64,000 nt of DNA, from NCBI RefSeq assembly GCF_000226095.1, contig NC_016478.1, positions 2,036,001-2,100,000 of the forward strand. Direction: 5' to 3'. The translations under genes were made by a program, and so were the position numbers. Each line of letters opens with the position of its first letter. The stretch's first letter is position 1. The stretch comes from Thermothelomyces thermophilus ATCC 42464 (Eukaryota; Ascomycota; Sordariomycetes; Sordariales; Chaetomiaceae). The notes beneath the pieces were generated by a model, which did no database searches, was not told the DNA's origin, and saw only the letters and a list, made by a program, of their open reading frames with translations. Below are positions 43,544 through 54,862 of this stretch, one piece after another.

Positions 43544-45771
43544 ATGGCGCCGTCGCCATCCAAGCCGGTCGCGCTGGGCGGCACCGCCGCGCGCGCCCGC
43601 ACCATCCGCACCATCGTCACGCAGCTCACGTCCATGTATCTGCGCAACCGCACCCGCATCTCCCGCGCCATCTACATCACCCTGTTTGTCGCTCTCGTCA
43701 ACCGGATCCGCAATTCCATCGCCGATCAGAAACGGGCCTCGGCCCGCGAGGCAGAGGAGCGCTCCCGGAGGGCCGGCACCACTTCCATGACGGGCGATGA
43801 CGAAGAAGGGAGAAAGAAAAAGGTCGGGCTGAACCGCGAGTTCCTCCGCTCGCTGTTGAGGCTCCTCCGCATCGTCGTGCCGGGGTGGCGGTCCAAGGAG
43901 ACGCAGTACCTCATCAGCCACAGCTTCTTCCTGGTCCTGCGCACCCTGATCAGCCTCAAGGTCGCGGCCATGGACGGCGCGATCGTGAAGGCGCTGATCA
44001 AGGGAAACGGGCGCGAGTTCCTGATGCGCATCTTGTGGTGGATGCTGATCGCCGTGCCCGCCACTTTCACCAACTCGATGCTGGCATACCACCAGTCGGA
44101 GCTCTCTCTCCGCTACCGCACGCGGTTGACCGAGTATATTCACGACAAGTACTTGTCTCAGCTGACCTTCTACGGAATCTCGGCCCTGGACGACAGGATT
44201 AAGAACGCCGACCAGTTGATTGCCGTGGACGTCACAAAATTCTCAAACAACCTGGCCGAACTCTACAGCAACCTTGCGAAACCAATTCTGGATATGGTGG
44301 GCCCACATCTTTCCCCTTGGCCAGAGGTCGTCTCGCAGTCCCTCCTTCCCGCTGACCGAGAAAACAGACAATTTACACCATCTCGCTCTCACGCGCCGTC
44401 GGCGGCGAGGGCGTCGTCTTCATGTCGCTGCTGGTCCAGCTCTCGGCAACAGTGATGCGAGCGTTGACACCCCCGTTTGGCAAATACGTGGCCGACGAGG
44501 CGAGGCTGGAGGGCGAGTTCCGCTTCCAGCACTCGAGGTTGATAGACCACGCCGAGGAGGTCGCCCTGTACGCGGGCCACGAGGCCGAAAAGGACACGCT
44601 CGACAAGGGCTACTTCACCCTGATTAAGCATATCAATTACCTCCTTCGGAAGCGCTTCTACCACGGCTTCATGGAGGACTACGTCGTCAAGTACATCTGG
44701 GGCGCCCTGGGACTGATTCTCTGCAGCTTTCCCGTGTTCTTCAAGCTCCCCGGGCAGGTCGTCTCCAGCATGGGCGACCGGACGGAGAGCTTCGTGACCA
44801 ACCGGCGGATGCTCCTGGGCGCCTCGGACGCCTTCGGCCGTCTGATGTTCTCGTACAAGGAAATCATGGAGCTCGCCGGCTACACCTCGCGCGTCTCGTC
44901 CCTCCTCGACGTCATGCAGGACGTGCAGGCCGGCAAGTTCTCCAAGAAGCTCGTCTCGAGCTCCGACACGGAAGCGAACGCCGCCGTGCTCAGGGGCCGT
45001 GGCAAGACCTTTGTCAGCAACGACATCCGATTCGTCGATGTGCCCATCATCTCCCCCAATGGCGATGTTCTCGTTCCGGCCCTCTCCTTCTCCCTCAAAC
45101 AGGGCGATCACCTCCTGGTCGTCGGCCCCAACGGCTGCGGCAAGTCCTCCCTCTTCCGCATCCTCGGCGGTCTCTGGCCCGTCTACGGCGGCACCGTCTA
45201 CAAGCCGCCCTTCCACGAGATCTTCTACATCCCGCAGCGCCCGTATCTCTCGAGCGGCACCCTCCGCCAGCAGATCATCTACCCGGACAACCTCACCACC
45301 ATGCGCAACAAGGGCGTCACCGACGCGGACCTGGAGGCCATCATCCGCACCCTCTCCCTCGATCACCTCCTCGACGTGTACCCGGATAGGTGGGACGCCC
45401 AGGCCGAGTGGAAAGACGTCTTGTCGGGCGGCGTGCAGCAGCGCATCGCCATGGCCCGGCTGTTCTATCACCGGCCCCGCTACGCCATCCTGGACGAGTG
45501 CACCAGCAGCGTCACGCTCGAGACCGAGAAGGTCATGTACGACACCGCCAAGGATTTGGGCATCACCCTGATGACTGTCAGCCACCGCCGCAGCCTGTGG
45601 AAGTACCACACACATATCCTGCAGTTTGACGGCCAGGGACACTACGTCTTTAGCAAGCTAGACGCCGAGAGGCGGCTGAAGCTGGAGGACGAGAGGGAAG
45701 ATCTGGAGGTGCTCCTGAGGGGCGTGCCCGAGATCGAGAGGCGTGTGAAGGAGTTGGCGGGTGAGGATTAG
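43544..45771 (+). CDS. Peroxisomal ABCD-type half transporter (PXA1/PXA2/ALDP class)
   Basis: 718 aa from two exons (43544-44296 and 44368-45771; donor GTGGGC, 71-nt intron). An ABC_membrane_2 region (residues about 20-400) carries the family blocks [40 protein letters not shown] and [14 protein letters not shown]-like sequence. The nucleotide-binding domain has Walker [10 protein letters not shown] (about 504-512), the signature [19 protein letters not shown] (about 604), Walker [11 protein letters not shown], and the H-loop in [20 protein letters not shown], very close to human ALDP. The signature reads LSGGV where ALDP has LSGGE. Family members import very-long-chain acyl-CoA into peroxisomes for beta-oxidation, working as dimers. 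The lack of a long N-terminal extension suggests the shorter of the two fungal partners, but this is inference. Confidence 0.94.
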
Positions 45772-46535
45772 GCATCCACAGCACGAGATCAAGAGAGAGT
45801 GGAAGGGGATCCTCTAGAAGCCCAGCAGCCGGGAGGAGAGATTGAAGGGAGGTGATGGAGGTATTTCATTACCTCCGCGGAAGTGTCCTTGGCGCACCGT
45901 TTCCCTCGGCACTTTGTAGCACTCGTGTGTGCTTCGGTAGTGCGGTCGCTGGGAAGGCTCTCTTCAAATGGAGGTGTGGAGGGAGGACCGCCAATTGAAC
46001 TGGGTGGAATGAGCAGCAGTCTTGTGTATCACTAAGTAACGTCTAGAGTGGTGCATCACGCATGGGTAAGGGAGGTTATGTGTTGAGGCGTGGGGAACAC
46101 GGAGCATTCCAACTTTATATATAGGAGGGAGCGTGGATAGGCTTTTCTGAATCACCCTCTCATCCGATACCACCACATTCCTAGAGGCAGTTTCACTGGT
46201 CGTTCATACTCGTTCTTAGCACATGGCCGAGAACCAAGGTTACTGATGGCAAAATTCAATCAGCGGTTTCCTTTGCTGATATATTTACAGCAAACAGCCA
46301 AAAAAAAAAAAAAAAAAGCGCTCAAGACGCGCGCCAGAAATGCCCTAGAATTGATGGTTTTCGAATTGTACAAGAAACGAAAATACGCCAATCTGTCACG
46401 GTCGAGACAAAAAGAACCCATGCTCAGCAACAAGTTCTTTTTTCCCCCCCTTTCCTTCCGACTTTTCCTCTTTCACCCCTCTATGGCCACTCTCACTCTA
46501 CTCTTACTTCCCTGTTAACCTAGATTCCCACCATC
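45772..46535. other. Convergent intergenic region
   Basis: 0.76 kb between convergent 3' ends. Contains an A18 run at 46300-46317. No gene seen. Confidence 0.45.
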
Positions 46536-46895
46536 TTACAGCCCCGAAGTTGCAGCACTGCCGCTCGAGGTGGTAGCCGACGGCGCCTCCTCGGACGCGG
46601 TCACGGTGACAACCTCGTCATCCGGGCAGTTGTCATCATCGTCGCTGTTGCCCGCGTCCTCGCCCGTCGACGTACCGGAGGTCTGGCTGGGAGCGGCCGA
46701 CTCGGTGGTGGAGGCGGTGACGGAAGCAGTAGCGGAGGCGGTGGTTGCGGAGGCGGTGACGGCGTCATCAACCTCGTCGGTCGGGCAGGCGTCCTCCTCG
46801 TCATCGCCGCTGCCGGTCTCACCAGTGCCGGTGGGCGAGGCGGTCGAGGTGGCCGAGGCCGAGGACGCGACGCTGGTCGTCTTGCTGCCGCTGCC

Positions 46896-46927
<32 letters not shown>

Positions 46928-48149
46928 CTTGGGCCGAGGCCGAGGACGGGGACGCGGTGGCCTGGCAGTCGGCGCCGGCGACCGTGACAAAGACGGTGGA
47001 GGCGGGAGCGGTCACGGTCACAGCGGCCTCGGTGACGGTCACGGTGGCCGCGGCGGCATCGCAGTTGCACACGGTGCCGCTACCGCTGCCGTTGCCGTTG
47101 CCGTTGCCATTGCCATTGCCGCTGCCGCTGCCGCTGCCGGGCGAAACGCCCACGGTGGTGGCGGCGGTAGCGGTGGGCCTCTTGACGGTGACAGTGCGGG
47201 TGCCGGTCGTGGTGATGGTCGCGGTGGTGGTTGTGTCCGTCTCAGCGGCAGTGGTAGAAGTTTCGACGGGGCTCAAGGTGCTGCCGGTGATGACACCCTT
47301 GGAGTGTTCGGATAGGACACTCGAGGTAATAGAGGGCACAGCAGTGACAGGGCAGACAGTCGTAGTAAGGACGATAGTGTCGGTAACGATAGCGGTAGTG
47401 AGAGCCTCAGTAGGGAGGTTGGTGAGATCCTCTGTCCTTGCAGGGCAGTCAATCACCTCCGGCAAGCACGAGGTGACGGTATGGACCGAGGTAGTCGACA
47501 CGGTCAGGGTGGTAACGCCGCTTCCAGTACCGGTAGTCAGGGAAGGGGCGGCGCTAGTGACGAGGCTTGCCGCGTCCGAAGAGACCCCGGTAGTCGCGGA
47601 AGCAGGGGCGGCGGTAGAAGTCTTGGCGGGGCTCAAGGTGCTGCCAGTGATGATGCCCTTAGAGTGTTCAGACAGGACGCTCGAGGTGATAGAGGGTACA
47701 GCGGTAACAGGGCAGACGGTCGTAGTGAGAACGATAGTGTCAGTAACGATGGCAGTAGTGAGAGCCTCAGTAGGGAGGTTGGTGAGATCCTCTGTCCTTG
47801 CAGGGCAGTCAACCACCTCCGGCAAGCAAGAGGTGACGGTATGGATCGAGGTAGTCGACACGGTCAGGGTGGTAATGCCGCTTCCGGTGCCGTTGGTCGG
47901 GAAAGGGGGGGCACTGGTGACGAGGCTTGCCGTGTCCGAAGAGACCCCGGTGGACAGGGGAACAGAGGCGGTGGCGGAGGTGGAATCCGAGATGGCAGCA
48001 GGGTCATCCTCCGGCGAGACAATGATGCCCGCAGTTCCATTGTTGAATCTCTGGCGGAGACGCATGTACCGGGGGTGCCTCTTGCTGTAGGCGGAGGCGG
48101 CGGGCGTGAGAGCGGCGAAGAGGCCGAGCGTGAGGTAAGCCGCCTTCAT
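46536..48149 (-). CDS. Secreted Ser/Thr-rich repeat protein, cell-wall or mucin-like
   Basis: 537 aa, intronless. Signal peptide MKAAYLTLGLFAALTPAASA, then SKRHPRYMRLRQRF, a basic stretch that could be cleaved by a Kex2-type protease. Two 120-aa tandem units follow, each with the order TVTSCLPEVxDCPARTEDLT, then VLTTTVCPVTAVPS, then EHSKGxITGSTLSP, giving three Cys per unit. The rest has (Gly-Asn)n and (Gly-Ser)n runs, Val-Thr strands, and acidic Cys-containing patches (DEEDACPTDEVDD; DDDDNCPDDEVVTVT). It is probably heavily O-glycosylated. No hydrophobic C-terminal GPI signal is visible (the end is SSGSAATSGL), so it may be released or wall-trapped by disulphides. The opposite strand is open too, but lacks these features. 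Confidence 0.82.
47240..47959 (-). repeat. Two tandem 360-bp coding repeats
   Basis: The units 47240-47599 and 47600-47959 align with an exact 360-bp offset (for example GCTCAAGGTG at 47271 and 47631). They stay nearly identical over long stretches, such as the run including GAGAGCCTCAGTAGGGAGGT in both. The duplication preserves the frame and looks recent or kept alike by gene conversion. Confidence 0.88.
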
Positions 48150-51100
48150 CTTGACAGCTGTTGAGGTGTTCGTATGTGCTGTTGTTGTGGTGGTTTAACG
48201 GTGTTGGCGTCTAACGTTCGATGAGCGGTCTAAGCGTGGTCCAAGAAACAGCAAAATGAGCGAGAGTCAACTCGGCTGAGAAAGCAAGCGAGCAGACACG
48301 GCCTGCTCGTGCGGAAGAAGAGAATGGAGACACAGCGAGAAGTGGTCAGAGAAGCGAAGGTCGTTGAGCGGGCAAGCAGAAGGAGTGATGCTTGATCTTT
48401 GAAAGAAAAGACAACACCTGTGCCAAGAGGAGATAAAGGAATCTTGAAGAGAGAAAGGGGGAGAAGACGAGACCTTTGTCAGACTCGGCGTCCTCACGCG
48501 AGCTTTATGAGTGCAGCATCCTCGTCTCCGTGGTGTCCGGAGCGTTCGATGGCATAGCTGGGACCCATGGCAGCACCCACAACACGACAGGGACCGCGGA
48601 AAGATGTGGGCAGGGGCATCGTGTGTAGCCGCCGCCTGAGGGGCGTTTGCTTCACCAAGTGGGTGCCACGGCCTGCAGCCCTTAATCAACGGGATCCCCA
48701 CAGGGGACAGGCGGAGAAACACGCGGCTCTGTTGACGAGGGGAGTATGGAGCATCTCGCCGTGCGTAATCCGCACAAAGTTTCCATACTGCAACTGATCC
48801 AGGAGTTGTTCCATGGCGCTAACAGGGGCTGGCCAGCCTTGCTGTCAGGGGCCAGAGAGAGGGGTGCGCGAGCAGTGAAACCGAGACGAAATGCCCAGCC
48901 AATCGTCGGCCTGGCCAGCACACAAAAGTGGTAAAAAGGGGCCGGGAAGAGCCAAGCACCTGGTGTGTATACCACAGTACGGCTTGTTTCTGTACAGTTC
49001 TGTAATCCAACATATGCGTCAGTTAATAAGTGACTGCGTAGATCAGAGCTCCTCCGTGGCACTACGGAGCACTGCGTATTGCATGACCGAGCGGGACAAA
49101 TACACTGCTTGGTACCCTTGGGAAGGCAAGGATCCGTAGGGTACCGTATGTATGTCTATCAGCTGGGCGTTATGCAGCCAGACCGACGGTGGAACGGTTA
49201 TCCTGACGGATCTCCTTAGACCTCGAGCCGTAGGAACTTTTTCCAGGATCTGGGCCAAAAGAAACCCGGTTGCCCTAAGGAAAGATCGCCAAGCTCTTGC
49301 CATGATGCCGAAACTCGGCAGTGCTTTTATGCGGAGCAGCCAAGCGTTCGCTCTGTTTCGTTGCCGAAAAGCGAAACAGTTCTTCGCTTTGGTGCAGCAG
49401 TCGCTGGGGCAGACAGCTACATCTTCCACCTCTCTTTCTCGTCCATTTTCTTGGTGGTCGAGTGGTCAACGACGGGTAACCACAAGCAGGGACGGTTTGC
49501 CTTTTCTAATATTCTCAAGGACACTGACGATTTGCTCAATGACCGCGCGTTTTGAGATCGTGGCTAGCGCCTGAAGCAGACGTGCTTGGATGTACCTTGT
49601 GCAGAGTATTAGCCAATCATGAATGACTAACATGTGGAGGCTCCGTGTGGACAGACTCACCAGAATGCATCGTATGAATGGCCCGAGGGAAAATTGCCAG
49701 GACCGCGCATAAGGGGTCAGTTTCACAACGACCCACTTGGACTTAGAAGCGCACCTTGCTGTTGGAACTGTGCTCTGATTGGCCAGGGTGGTGAGGAATC
49801 TCGAGCGAGGGTCCAAACACTAGAGAAACGCCATCTTCAATGCAAAACCGCCCAAGCTTGGAACCTTGGCCGGCGAGGCCCAGGTGGAGATGAAGCAAAT
49901 CGAGTACGGAGTGCTTGAGTACAAGTACGGATTACTGCGTACAAATTAGCGTAGGGACCAGCTTCCTCGGAGAATGTGTGTTTGTATATCTGTCTCGCGT
50001 TGCGGAACCGAGAGCCAGGAACAGTGCTGTGGATTTTTTTTCTTTTCCTGAAAGGCGTTCCTGAAAGGTGCAGTACAGAGTACGGATTACTATGTACGCA
50101 ATTGTTATAAGACAAGGGTGTTCGCAGTTGATTCGCTCAGAATACACCTGAGTCGAGCTGTACGAAACTGGCACCTCCACTAGTAATTAGTCTGAAGAGA
50201 GCCTACCAGCCTGCCCAGTCGTATAAAAAACAAATGAGGGGCAAACCGCCAATATCCGTGTATTTGTATGTACGCAGTCGGAATCTGTTTTGACTTGTAG
50301 GTTGTTCATTGCTCCGACTGTGGCTTGAGCCGGTGTCGTCGGCGTCGATAAGGTTAGCACCTGTGTTTAAATATCGGTACGTTAAGGTTTCCTAGGCTGT
50401 GCTCGGATCTGGAGCATCGGATCGGGTGGAAAGTTCGATCAAACCCCACGCCGGCACCGACAATCCGCCAATCCGGGGAGATCATGTCCGTGCTGGACTT
50501 CTTCAATTCGACTGGCAGCCGATATTTGACACTCTTATCTTGGGGACGCTGAGGCCCGCTCTGGTTCGGGTGCTGAGTCCCTCGGAACCGATGCTGCAAA
50601 CTAGACGGTGAAAGTAGGACGTAAGGACCTGAGAAGAGCACTGCCAGTGGCAGCATGACTGTGGACTCAGGCGCGGGGTTTGCGCTCTCCGTATCGCACC
50701 TTCCAATAGGCGGCGGATCTGGGAGGTAACTACCTAGGTACCGCAGTAATGGCGGGGTGACCAAGGTCAGGCAGTCGAGTCCGAGTCAGCCAACATAGAC
50801 GAACTTGAGACAAGAGTCTGAGCGCCTTCCATAAAGGGTTAATTCGAGGCTTCCTAAAGTGCGGGTTAGGGATTTTGCGGCTTCTCTCTCAACTCCACCG
50901 GAGTTTGTTTATCTGATTGCTTCCAAACCGCAAACCTCCTTAAGACGCCATCACCACATCATTGTGAAGGCGTTTAAGATATATATATATATATATCTTT
51001 GGCTTACTCTGCATTCTTTGGCAAGGAATACCCAAGGGGAGTCGGCTGGATCGTTCGATATCTCCCTCGCTCCTTCTGCGTAACGTTGTTATCTGACTTT

Positions 51101-51156
51101 CTAAACTCGAAAGAAACAACAAGAGCCCGCCACTCGAGGGTCCGGATAACGACACT
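48150..51156. other. 3-kb gene-poor region
   Basis: No ORF with a recognisable product. Two exact TACGGATTAC words lie at 49926-49935 and 50081-50090, with TACGGAGTGCTT at about 49906. An (AT)9 tract lies at 50979-50997. The first few hundred bases are probably the promoter and leader of the secreted protein, and the last few the promoter of the transpeptidase gene. Confidence 0.45.
50979..50997. repeat. (AT)9 microsatellite
   Basis: Perfect AT tract 160 bp upstream of the gamma-glutamyltranspeptidase start; it could double as a TATA element. Confidence 0.85.
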
Positions 51157-53397
51157 ATGCGTGCGTTGAGCTTGGGACAAGCACACTATTTGACGAAACA
51201 CGGTTTAGGCTGACCACCTGTTTAGTCCGGCCATTGTTGCTGCCATGCTTGCTTCTGCTCTTCTCGCAGCCCGGCCCATGCTCGGCATCCCCCCTGGCGC
51301 AACAGCGCTTCATCTCGGATCTCGCCAGTACTCAAGCCAGCCGAGGAGCCGTTGCCAGTGAAAGTTCGATATGCTCCAAAATCGGGATAGACACGGTAGC
51401 GATGGGCGTGAGCCTTCCTGTATCTGAACCCCGCATCTCAACGCATGTAGCTGAGGAAGAAACAGGGGTCCGCGGCCGATGCCATGGTGGCAACAACTCT
51501 CTGCGTGGGCGTCATCGGCATGTACCATTCCGGCATTGGCGGAGGAGGTTTCATGCTTGTGCGTGACAAGCACGGGAGGTATGAAACCATCGACTACAGG
51601 GAAGCTGCCCCGGCCGCCGCGAGCCGGGACATGTATGAGCATAACCCGGACGCCAGCATCCGTGGTGGCTTAGCGGTTGCTGTGCCCGGCGAGCTCAAGG
51701 GGCTAGATTATCTACATCGCAAATATGGCGTGAGTCGTAACCTCGGGTGGGCAAGGATCCCCATTGATTTGGTGTCTTGGTCCAGGTACTTCCGTGGAAA
51801 ACGCTAGTCATGCCTGCGGTCCGCGTCGCCCGAGAGGGATTTCAGGGTGAGTGTCACGCCAAGCTCTGAGCTTAACCAGCCCGGCTTACACAAGTGCTCA
51901 AAGTCACCGAGGACCACGTCCGCTACATGAAATCGACCATCAAGGACAACAGCACCTTCCTTGTCGATGACCCGATATGGGCTGAAGACTTTGCCCCCAA
52001 TGGTGAGAAGGCACAACTCGGTAGGACCCAGTATGGACCCGGCTTAACATCACCACTCAAAAGGCACTCTGGTTCAGCTTGGGGATATCATCACGAGAAA
52101 GCGCTATGCGGAGTGAGTATAATAGGCTCGTATTCTGTCAGGGCACGCTAACAACATCCTCCCAGCTCTCTGGAGAAGATCGCCAACCAGGGGATCGACG
52201 TGTTCTACAGAGGGGAGATTGGTGAGTGTACCTCGCGTTTTGTGTGCTTGGGGGGGGGACCGTCGCTGACCGGCGAAGCCGAGTCCATGATCGGTTGGAT
52301 CCAGAACATGAATGGGACCATGACCATGCAAGACCTCGACGAGTACCATGTTGACGTGAAACCGTCCTTGAACATTACATACGGTGATTACAGGCTGTTC
52401 ACCACCAAAGTACCTTCCAGCGGCTCCGTCATGTTCAGCATCTTGCAGACGATGCAGCAATACGACCCCGCAGACCTTACCGACACCAACCTGACAGCTC
52501 ATCGCCTGGTCGAGGCCATGAAATTTGCCTATGGGGCACGTCTACAGCTCGGCGACCCAGAATTCGTCGACAACGCTGCCGAGCTCGAGACCCAGTTACT
52601 CAGCAACGACAGAGCACACCACATTCGGCAGCGCATTCTGGACGACAAGACGCAGCCGGTCGAGGCCTACGATCCACTGCTCCTTTACGCGCCCGAGAGC
52701 CACGGCACCTCGCACATCGTCGCCGCCGACGCGTCCGGCTTGACCGTCACATCCACGACCACCATCAATCTCCTCTTTGGCGCCCAGATCATGACGCCCG
52801 ACACGGGCATTATCCTGTAAGCATCCTGGATACTCTCCTTTTGCCAACCCACCATTTATTTCCCCATCCCCTGTCGACTCCCCTACCCATTTCTAACGAC
52901 ACAACCACAAACAACACCCACCGCTCAGGAACAACGAGATGGACGACTTCTCCCAGCCCAACCGGCGCAACGCCTTCGGCTTCGCCCCCTCCCCGTCCAA
53001 CTACATTGCCGCCCGCAAACGGCCGCTCTCGTCCATCACCCCCATCATCGCCGAGCACGCGTCCAACTCGTCCGTCTTCTTCGCCACGGGCGCCGCGGGA
53101 GGCTCGCGCATCATCAGCGCCACGACGCAGGTGGCGTGGCACGTGCTGGCGCAAGGCATGGGCATGCGCGACGCCATAGCCGCGCCGCGGCTGCACCACC
53201 AACTGACGCCCGACGTGCTGCTGGTCGAGGACGGGTTCGACCCCGGGACGGTGGAGGAGCTGGTGGGGAAGGGGCACGAGGTGGAGTGGATGCGTCCCGG
53301 GTTGAGCGCGGTGCAGGGGATCATGAAGTTGTGGGATGGCAGGTTCGAGGCGGTTGGCGAGCCGAGGCAGGTTAGTAGTGGGGGATATAGCATCTGA
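51157..53397 (+). CDS. ggt: Gamma-glutamyltranspeptidase
   Basis: 576 aa from nine exons: 51157-51160, 51226-51407, 51466-51729, 51786-51846, 51895-52002, 52064-52112, 52166-52221, 52279-52816, 52929-53397. The first coding exon has four bases (ATGC). The intron after it has a GTGCGT donor, a CTGAC branch site and a TTTAG acceptor, and joining yields the signal peptide MLRPLLLPCLLLLFSQPGPC. Conserved blocks: GAVASESSICSKIGIDT, MGGSAADAMVATTLCVGVIG, SGIGGGGFMLVRDK, and the autocleavage site ESHGTSHIVAADASG, where Thr385 is the expected nucleophile and new N-terminus of the small subunit. Also present are NNEMDDFSQP and GAAGGSRIISATTQV. The enzyme starts glutathione breakdown, at the cell surface, vacuole or outside. 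Its 3' end faces the alcohol dehydrogenase gene. Confidence 0.93.
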
Positions 53398-53691
53398 GAG
53401 GCATCCCGATGAATTTTTTTTTTTTTTTTTGTTTGCCCCCGGGGGGGAGGGGGGTTTGGGGAATGCGGGGGACGAAGCGTCAGGAAGTAGAAGACACCAT
53501 CATCACATTACCGTGATGTAGCGTATTCGTTATTCATCTCATTACATACATACACCCAGTCGTCGACCCCATGCATGATCCAGCAGCGACGCCTTACAGA
53601 AAACACCAGCCAACTCCTCATCTTCCCCACCCCCGGGTCTTCCAAATCCAATTCGTAACTCGCTTTATCATTTAAGTCATCATAACATTTT
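53398..53691. other. Short convergent spacer with T17 and G-quadruplex motif
   Basis: A 17-T run (53414-53430) is followed by CCCCC and then G-runs of 7, 6, 4 and 5 within 53441-53471. This lies just past the transpeptidase stop and may act in 3'-end formation. Confidence 0.6.
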
Positions 53692-54862
53692 TCATCTGCT
53701 AGTGTCCACCACATAACGGCCCACAATCTTGCCCTCTTCCATCAGGTTGTACACGTTTTGCAGCTCGCTCAGGCCGACCACCTTGTACGGCACCTTGATC
53801 AGGCCGCGGCGGAAGAAGTCGAGGGCCTCTTGGGTGTCCTGGCGGTTGCCCACGTAGCTGCCCTTGATATTGATCATGCGGATGACGGTGTCGAAGACGG
53901 GGGCCTTGAGGTAGGCCTTTGCGGGCAGGCCGATGCAGACGACGGAGCCGCGGCTGCGCACGTACTCGGTGGCCTGCTGGAACGGCTTCTCCGAGACGGC
54001 GAGCAGCAGGACGGCGTGGGGGCCGAGCCCGCCCGGGGTGGCCTTCTTGACGTCGGCGACGAGGTCGGAGCTGGTGGTGAAGTCGACGTAGGCCTCGGCG
54101 CCGAGGGCCTTGCAGCTCACGCCCTTCTCGTTGCCGCCGTCGATGGCGACGACGCGCAGGCCCATGGCGCGGGCGTACTGGATTGCCATGCTGCCCAGGC
54201 CACCGCCGGCGCCGACGACGGCGACGAACTCGCCCGGGCGGGCGCCCGACTCCTTCAGGCCCTTGTAGACGGTGATGCCGGCGCAGAGGACGGGGGCGAC
54301 CGCCTCGAGGTCGCACTCCTTGGGGATGCGGGCCACGTGGGCGGCCTTGGCGATGGCGTACTGCTGGAAGCTGCCGTCGACGGTGTAGCCGGAGAGCAGG
54401 GCGTGCGGGCAGAGAGGCTCGTCGGCCTGCATGCAGAAGCTGCAGGCCAGGCAGCTGCCGTTGAGCCACTTGATGCCGGCGTAGTCGCCGATCTCGATGT
54501 CGTCGACCAGCTCGCCCTTGGCCACGACAACACCGGCGCCCTCGTGGCCGCCGACGAGGGGCAGCTTGGTAGGGATCGGCCAGTCGCCCTTCATGGCGTG
54601 GAGGTCCGTGTGGCACACGCCCGAGTACTTGACATTGACGAGCACCTCATCCGGGCCGGGCTTCTGCACGGGAATCTTCTTGTAGGTCACGGCTGGGACA
54701 AACTAGTTAGTCGACTCGTTGGTTCTGGGGCTATCGAAGCTCATCAGATGGAGGAGGGGGAGGAGAAAAAGAAAACGGGGAGGGTTGTGGGAAGGACTTA
54801 CGGCCGCCCGACTTCTCGACAACCTGCGCCCACTGCTCGGTCGGGATCTCGAACTTGGTCAT
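53692..54862 (-). CDS. adh1: Zinc-dependent alcohol dehydrogenase (ADH1 class)
   Basis: 353 aa from two exons (54862-54802 and 54692-53692; GTAAGT donor). Start [20 protein letters not shown]. Catalytic zinc ligands lie in [17 protein letters not shown] and [10 protein letters not shown]. The structural zinc loop is [19 protein letters not shown], with four Cys. The NAD-binding Rossmann motif is [20 protein letters not shown], and the following Asp in VVAIDGG favours NAD over NADP. Length and sequence match fungal fermentative ADH. It acts in the cytosol, interconverting acetaldehyde and ethanol. Codons are almost all C- or G-ending, which goes with high expression, and leaves a long antisense frame open. 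A TATA box lies 257 bp upstream of the start. Confidence 0.96.

Noticed and set aside
46570-48090. 506-codon Val-rich plus-strand frame
   Set aside because: Antisense of the Thr/Ser-rich secreted protein; the minus strand has a signal peptide and ordered Cys repeats.
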